Shown: positions 57,901 through 64,000 of the stretch, piece by piece | How the letters are laid out: the number at the start of each line of letters is the position of its first letter | How positions within the stretch are numbered: the first letter of the stretch is position 1 | Assembly: GCA_023374045.1 (NCBI GenBank) | Contig: CM041777.1 | Coordinates: 461,495,827 to 461,559,826, forward strand | Source of the DNA: Limonium bicolor | Lineage: Eukaryota > Streptophyta > Magnoliopsida > Caryophyllales > Plumbaginaceae | Reading direction: 5' to 3' | DNA length: 64,000 bases | Translations under genes and position numbers: made by a program | The notes under the pieces: model-generated | Database searches by the model: none | Told to the model about the DNA's origin: nothing | What the model saw: the letters and a program-made list of their open reading frames with translations, nothing else

Positions 57901-59700
57901 TAGTGTAATCAGAAAAAAGAACAAGGAGATCAAGTAAAATCTGAAATTGAATCAAATGTATATACACGTGAACAAAACCATGTGAAAGAATAATAAATCA
58001 TAATGGGTAATAATCGCCAACTATACTCGAAGAAACACACTTACTCATTGTTGCTATAAAACCGATGGAGATTCTAAATTAAAAAGAGAAATTAAGGTAT
58101 AAAGTCCCCGGTATAGTCAACTTATAATATCCAATGTCGAGCCCAGTTAGCAAGCATGGCAAAAGTCCAACAATACTTCAGCCAGAACATTAAACCGAGA
58201 GATAGAGTCAAGATAGCACAAGGAATAAATCCAACTTCATGTCTAATTGCGCACGAATACATAACCAGAGGAGAAAATGGCCCAGGTGTGGGCCCCATTC
58301 ACTAAAAGCTGAGGTGAAGCCCGTGAAACATATTATCAGAAACAAGATGATTTTCCCAGCAAAATAACACGCATAGATCAATAGGATAAGCGCTAGAGTT
58401 GAGGAATGTGCAAACCGACAGAAACCCCACAAAGGGTGATGCAATGTCCGAATATCCCCAATGTTCAAAGAAGGGCCAATCTCATAATCCGCAAACTCTT
58501 GACAATTCTTATCCAGGCTAGGGTCGTCTCCAGATAGCATATACGAGTCAAAACTCGCCCCAAACCAGATTACATATGTACCTCAGTCAAACAAGAAATA
58601 AGGGCAGTGAGCAGAAGCAAATATAAGTGAGCAAGTGCTGAGTCAATCTAATGAGAACAATATTGAGGCTTGAGCAGCAGAACAAAGAGCAAACCCAAAC
58701 TTGGTTCAATCCAGCGGTAACCTCAATGAAGTTAGTGTCATCAACAGGTATCGATCAAACCCCATGCCCATATCGCCCTAATCTCTCTCTTTTTTTTAGC
58801 AAGCCAAACAGTCTTTAATACAAACAGAAACCAAAGGAACATTTATTTTGAAGGCATTCATGAGACGAAGACACGAAGAGTAATATGCGGGCTGTAACAT
58901 GCACTTAAATCAAAGAAAGAGAACGGTTGCTTAGGTTGGAATGAATACCCGTTATTGCAGACAGATATGCCCTGTAAATGATCCAGAAAGCACAAGTAGA
59001 ATGAACCAGATTAAACAAAGAAATAAAAAACCATAATCGAATGGACAGGTTAGTGTAGTATGAGGATAAGATGACCCGAAGCTAATCCGAAAAAGACGTG
59101 GAAGCCATGGTTTGTTAACAAATTGAATCTCAGAGACAGTCACGAACTATAAATCTAACCAAGCACAACACACAGTTAACTTCTTCTACTCTGTCAAAAT
59201 AAGCAACCGTCGTAGGTAATGAAATTAAACAGATATGCACAATGATGGATAGAGTGTTAGTAAACAAACATAATACACAAGACAAAACAAAGGAATGAGA
59301 GGAGGAGACTTAATGACATTTTAATGCCGACAACGAGCATTTTCCTGAACTCGACAGTAAACCCAAGCTAGCAATATAACCATAATAGCATTCAAAGTGG
59401 ACCTCGCCTGAGACACAGACGACTCACATACAGAGCACAAATAAACTGAAATTGACTATGAATCCATGACTCTCGATGAACTTGGCTCCCAAGTCTGTAA
59501 TGTTTGAGCAGTATCGAGAGACTCAAACCTCGATCCATGAGCTTAACTCACTTTCTCAGAATCCCAGTGCAAAATACATCAGCCAAAATATGGATGCAAC
59601 AGGCAAGGACAACTCCAGGGCAAATGTATATATGGAACGAAAGAGGGAAGAAAAAGGAGAACGAAATGTACCGGCCACTTTTAACCTACCGATCGGCATT
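57901..59700. other. Unassigned region
   Basis: No recognisable gene or transposon end. A 110-codon minus-strand frame (58208-58540) has hydrophobic stretches but no family I can name and no support from flanking exons. Confidence 0.45.
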
Positions 59701-60736
59701 TAACCAAACTCGGACTCAAGTGCGACAGACGCGTCTGCCTTGTTCACAGGTCGGGTGTGCAAAATTACTGATAGTGCAGGGGATGTAGGGCGGTGATGTA
59801 TGTTTGATGTTCAATGGCAGATGCAAGTTCTCCGTAATTGAAGAGAATGAAGGACAGAGCATGGGTGTCTCTTGTTCGCTGGTTTGGAATGCAAATCGCC
59901 GTGAGTGAAGAGATGGAAGAAGGCATAGAGCACATGTGCTGCTCGTTCGCCAGTTGGGTTGAAGTGTTGCTGATGGTGAAGAGAAATCGAGGAGGAGGGA
60001 GCAGTTCATTCGCCAGTTTTTTTTTTTTTTGAAGGAGATGATTGACATGGAGAAGAATGTGGTGGTGGCTGTCGGCAACCATTGGTTACCAGAATCGAGA
60101 GAATCAGTCGCAGAGATGGGGTGAGGAGTTCGACGGCCACGAGTAGAGCCATGGAGTTGTCGATGACGAAATCGCAAGGCCGGAGACGACCGTCATCGAC
60201 TCACATTGGCGGCGTCATTTTCTCTCAGAAGAAGACATGGTCTGCACGGTCGCACCTAGTCAGGGTTCTTGAAGAAGGAAGACCGGATATAGCAGTTTGA
60301 TCGAAGAAGACAAAGTGGAATGAGCGATTGAGAGAGAAAGAGTTCGATCGGGAGTAACAGAGAGCATGAGGCCCAGGGTGATGTCGGAATGAGAGATTTT
60401 GATATCCGAAAGAGGAGGACGAAATTGAAAGTGGCTTTCTCCTTAGGGTATCATCGACTGGGTTTTAGCAGAGAAGAAGATGGAGGAGTGTCTCGGAGAA
60501 GATGAAGAAATTCGCAGCGGCCCTCCCCGAAGGATGAAGGCAAGAGGGGATTTTGAAGGGGGATAATCGGTTCTCTCAAGAGCAAGCCCATGCTGTGCTC
60601 TTTCCAAAAAGCATGCCCGTGTGGGCTAATCGAGACTGTAGTGGAGCAGTGGACCGACAAACGACAACAAAAAAGAAGAGAAATAAAAAATGATTTCTGC
60701 CCATACACAGGTAAATAAAAACTAGTTCTGCCTATA
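59701..60736. other. GC-richer unassigned region
   Basis: Purine-rich on the plus strand with GAAGAGATGG- and ACGACCGTCATCG-type low complexity. Overlapping frames exist on both strands (for example 60082-60300 plus), none with a known domain. It could be retrotransposon leader or a decayed gene 5' region. Confidence 0.4.
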
Positions 60737-60737
60737 T

Positions 60738-60800
60738 ATGGATTCGAACTCAAGACCTCCACGCGTTCCCTCCTACGTCTTACCCAGCTGAGTTGTGACA
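60738..60800 (-). other. tRNA-like module 1 (SINE- or tRNA-derived)
   Basis: Minus strand has an A-box-like CTCAGCTGGGTAAGACG and a B-box-like GAGTTCGAATCC at tRNA spacing. The rest does not form a complete tRNA, so it is a relic rather than a gene. Confidence 0.5.
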
Positions 60801-60879
60801 GTACTTAGTACATAATGGCAACGACCAAAACAAAAGCTATGTTGTGAGCTAAATAATAAAAAAACGCTCCACCCCCCTC

Positions 60880-60945
60880 ACCAGGGATCGAACCCGCGAC
60901 CAATTGATTGCATGGCGAGTATCTTGACCAACTACGCTGGGTAGA
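60880..60945 (-). other. tRNA-like module 2 (SINE- or tRNA-derived)
   Basis: Minus strand CCCAGCGTAGTTGGTCAAGA (A box) and CGCGGGTTCGATCCC (B box), about 140 bp from module 1 and in the same orientation. Both boxes match RNA polymerase III consensus well; no full cloverleaf is evident. Confidence 0.55.
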
Positions 60946-61324
60946 ATTTCAATGTGTTTATGCGAGAAATAATACAAGAGCCCTAATTTCAACTGGATAA
61001 CTCCTCTAAAAATGCTACGAGTTTAAAAGAAAGTATACAAGGAAAAAAGAGAAGACTAATGTAATGGCATGAAATTATGGAATGTAAATAATAAGATAAG
61101 TAAATAAAACAAGATGAATGGGTTTAAAACCGGATTATTGTTTAAAAATTCATTTTTTGGAAGATCGTGTTTTTTATGAAATGCTTTGAAAAAGGTTATA
61201 AAATGACGGTTCCGTTATGGCACGCACGCTAATATGTTTTAAAAAAGAAAGGCGACGACCCCTCTTATTACTTTCGAAATTTGCTTTATGGGGTGAGAAT
61301 TTTTGGTGTCTACAGGGTCTAACG
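60946..61324. other. Unassigned AT-rich stretch, possible LTR end
   Basis: Ends TTTTTGGTGTCTACA at about 61317, a sequence of the kind found at LTR ends of Tat/Ogre elements, directly before the repeat at 61325. No other support. Confidence 0.3.
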
Positions 61325-61470
61325 ACCCTAAACCCGCAACCACAAACCCTAAAACAACTTGTCGAGTTAGTTGCTACAATATAAAGTACATAACAAATTC
61401 CAAATAGATTACCCTACCCCCCACAAAACACCCAAAAACCCACCCTAGGAAAGTTAAAAGCGTCGAATTC
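61325..61470 (+). repeat. Copy of the central repeat found between the Tat-like LTRs
   Basis: GACCCTAAACCCGC, GAGTTAGTTGCTACAAT, TTCCAAATAGATTA and CCCACCCTAGGAAAG occur in the same order and spacing as in 54848-54985. Confidence 0.7.
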
Positions 61471-61860
61471 ATCACTTATTACTTAATGAATTGTTATATC
61501 AATTTTAATTAATCATAATACAAAATTAATGAGTCATAATATCATTTTAGTGTATCAAAAAATAATTATTTTTTAAAGTTGTCAAAACATATCCATGTTT
61601 GGTCTTGTTTTGAAGAGCTTGAATTTAGGTGAACAATGATATAATTTTGTTTCAGTTTACACTTATATATTAAAAGTTACAACAATGTAAAGTTTTTGTG
61701 ATAAAGAAAGAAAAAGAAAAAAAATTTACACAAAAAAAAAAGAAAAAAATGCAACAAAAAAGCAAATCGATGTCATGCTCCCTCCCGTATCTCCCTCCCA
61801 TATGTAGCCATGATGTAGCCTTCACTGGCTAAAGTTGGATGTAGCCAACAAAATCGTTTA
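61471..61860. other. AT-rich spacer
   Basis: Low-complexity AT-rich sequence with A-runs (61700-61760) leading into the satellite. No gene seen. Confidence 0.5.
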
Positions 61861-64000
61861 TTGAATTATGGTGACATATATGTTTCTTTTGGCAATTTGT
61901 GCCCGATTTTGAGCAAGTTGTGGCATTTCAAAAAAGTTGAAATTTTGGGAGATTGTACTATGCATGTGCGGGTGTGTGCATACCAAATTCAAGCTCAATG
62001 AGATGCAATTACCCATTTGGATTATAACTTCAAAGTTGGAACATTATTTATTGAATTATAGTGATATTCATTATTTTTTTTCACACTTTGTGCCCTATTT
62101 TGAGCCAGTTGTGGCATTCTAAATAAGTTGAAATGTTGGTACATTGTACTATGAATGTGTGGGTGTGTGCATACCAATTTTCAACTCAATTTGATGCAAT
62201 TAGCCATTTGGAACATAACTCTAAAGTCGGAACAATATTTATTGAATTATAGTGATATTCATTAATTTTTTGGCACTATGTGCCCGCTTTTGAGCAAGTT
62301 GTGGCATTACAAATAAGTTGAAATTTTGGGACATTGTACTATGCATATGGAGGTGTGTGGATACCAAATTTCAACTAAATTGGATGCAATTATACATTTG
62401 GAACATAAACCCAAAGTCCGAACAATATTTATTGAATTATAGTGATATTCATTATTTTTTCACACTTTGTGCCCGATTTTGAGCAAGTTGTGACATTCCA
62501 AATAAGTTGAAATTTTGGGACATTGTACTATGCATGTGGGGGTGTGTTCATACCAAATCTCAACTTAATTGGATGTAATTATCCATTTGGAACATAACCC
62601 AAAAGTCGGAATAATATTGATTGAATTATAGTGATATTCATTATTTATTGGCACATTGTGCCCGATTTTGATCAAGTTGTGTCACTCCAATTAAGTTGAA
62701 ATTTAAGGACATTGTACTATGCATGTGGGGCTGTGTGCATGCCAAATTTCAACTCAATTAGATGCAATTATCAGTTTGGAACATAACTTCAAAGTCGGAA
62801 CAATGTTTATTGAATTATAGTGATATTCAATAATTTTTTGGCACTTTGTGCCCGATTTTGAGGAAGTTGTGGCATTCCAAATTTCAACTTAATTAGATGC
62901 AATTATCCATTTGGAACATAACTCTAACGTCAGAACAATATTTAATGATTTATAGTGATATTCATTATTTTTTGGCACTTTGTGCCCGATTTTGAGCAAG
63001 TTGGGGCACTCCAAATAAGATAAAATTTTGGGACATTACGGCCCCGTTTGTTTGTAGCTGATAAAAATGAAACTGCCTTAATCTTCCATACAATGACCCA
63101 GCTGAACGTTACCTAGGATTTTAATTCGTTTACGGCTGAGGGTTTTAATTGTAGGGGTCAAGCTGCGTTCACCCTCGTTTCTGTTTCTTTCCTTTTTATT
63201 TTCCTCGGTAAGTCACCAAACAAAACCCATACTTCTCCTTCTTCACAGCTTCTCTTCTCTTCTTCTGGTGTGACAACATTCAAAAGCAAATCTCACTATT
63301 TTAACAATGGACATTTTTTTCTCAAGTTTGATTCCTCTCCCTCGCTGCTCAATCTTGGCGCACACTACATAACAATGGCATAAAAAATTACGAAGATAGA
63401 GAAATAGAATATTCGGGAAGAAATCATAAACTTAAGGAAGGGCAGTTGTGGGTGCAAAACTCACATGGGGAGGCGCCGATTTGTGGGCGTCCGAGGTTAT
63501 TGGATTTGGGAGGAAATTGAATGCAGTTGTTGTGCTTAATCAATGCAGTCAAACCAAAATATGAAGGGGAAATGTAGTAGTGAGGCGGAGAGGGCAATCT
63601 AGGCAATGCGGGACTGATTCATCTCCAACCAGATGAAACAATTCAGAAACGCAGCAAATCCATCGTTTGTGTATCAGTGAGGGGTATGAGATTTACCCCA
63701 CATTAATCTCCAACCAAAGATGAAAAAAAGTGAAGATTCATCTCTTCAGGGGCATTAATCTCGGTAACGAACGGGGCCTATATGCATGTTGGGGGTGTGT
63801 GCATACCCAAATTTCAACTCAATTACATGCAATTAGCCAGTTGGAACATAACTTCAAATTCGGAACAATATTTATTGAATTATAATGATATTCATTATTT
63901 TTTTCTTTTGCAATTTGTTCCCGATTTTGAGAAAGTTGTGGCATTCCAAGTAAGTTGAAATTTTGGGACATTGTACAATGCATGTGGGAGTGCGTGCATA
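61861..64000. repeat. ~190-bp tandem satellite array, continuing past the window
   Basis: The anchor TTGAATTAT recurs at 61861, 62051, 62242, 62432, 62621, 62810 and 63873, giving a period of 189-191 bp. A monomer starting near 62945 is about 55 bp short. Each monomer carries GTGATATTCATTA, TTTGTGCCCGATTTTGAG, AAGTTGAAATTTTGGGACAT and GTGTGTGCATACC. Monomers differ by point changes, so the array is moderately old. It is non-coding and of nucleosome-scale length. Confidence 0.9.
63040..63778. mobile_element. ~740-bp TIR element inserted in the satellite
   Basis: Starts GGCCCCGTTTGTT and ends AACGAACGGGGCC, inverted repeats matching at 12 of 13 positions. It interrupts a satellite monomer between GGGACATTA and TATATGCATG. 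TA on both sides may be the target duplication. No transposase is recognised; a 60-codon frame at 63424-63606 (minus) has no known domain. It is a non-autonomous DNA transposon; the superfamily is not determined. Confidence 0.7.

Noticed and set aside
58208..58540. 110-codon membrane-like protein
   Set aside because: Hydrophobic by composition, no recognised family, no neighbouring exon or promoter evidence.
59476..60300. Host gene fragments on either strand
   Set aside because: Overlapping frames on both strands, biased composition, no domain or convincing splice structure.

Overview
The window is repeat-dense plant genomic DNA. The evidence is plant-type Ty3/gypsy LTR retrotransposons primed by initiator tRNA-Met (TGGTATCAGAGC), kilobase-scale LTRs, a chromodomain integrase, tRNA-like modules and a ~190-bp satellite. 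I see no intact host gene. The species cannot be named from the sequence.

Positions 1-51053 are a nest of related LTR elements, called A to E here. A (+) has LTRs of about 4.67 kb (1-4454, cut by the window edge, and 24231-28898) around an internal domain of about 5.2 kb with no recognisable gene, so it is LARD-like and non-autonomous. B (-, 9590-24148) is complete, flanked by the duplicated target TAACC, and sits inside A. C (+, 32880-46471) is a second LARD-like element whose internal domain is alignable with A's. D (-, 28899-32879 and 46472-49176) is a third relative, interrupted by C and internally deleted. E (+, 49177-51053) is the 3' part of another related LTR. The simplest nesting order is E containing D, D containing A and C, and A containing B.

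B is the only coding element. Reading leftward on the minus strand it has PBS, gag, an AlkB-type Fe(II)/2-oxoglutarate dioxygenase closest to plant ALKBH1, protease, RT, RNase H, integrase, chromodomain and PPT. Gag is split by GT-AG introns. The AlkB block has its own stop codon and lies in a separate exon-like block between gag and protease. The gag exon-3 donor is in phase 0 with both the AlkB acceptor and the protease acceptor, so alternative splicing could make either Gag-AlkB or Gag-Pol. A captured demethylase carried by a chromovirus that shares cis signals with silent LARD families is the most interesting system here.

A, B, C and D share a PPT with an adjacent hairpin and a second internal PPT-like tract. 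A, B and C, the three whose PBS survives, share a PBS inside a stem-loop. The LTRs of A, B, C and E share a hairpin cassette ending in a splice-acceptor-like CAG. Many frameshifts in B, and most differences between its LTRs, are 1-4 base indels, which may be consensus errors.

Positions 51054-64000 are different. Two Tat/Ogre-like LTR sequences lie head to head (51670-54519 and 55252-57900). Then come about 3.4 kb without clear genes, two tRNA-like modules, a repeat also found between the head-to-head LTRs, and a ~190-bp tandem satellite (61861 to the window end) interrupted by a ~740-bp TIR element.
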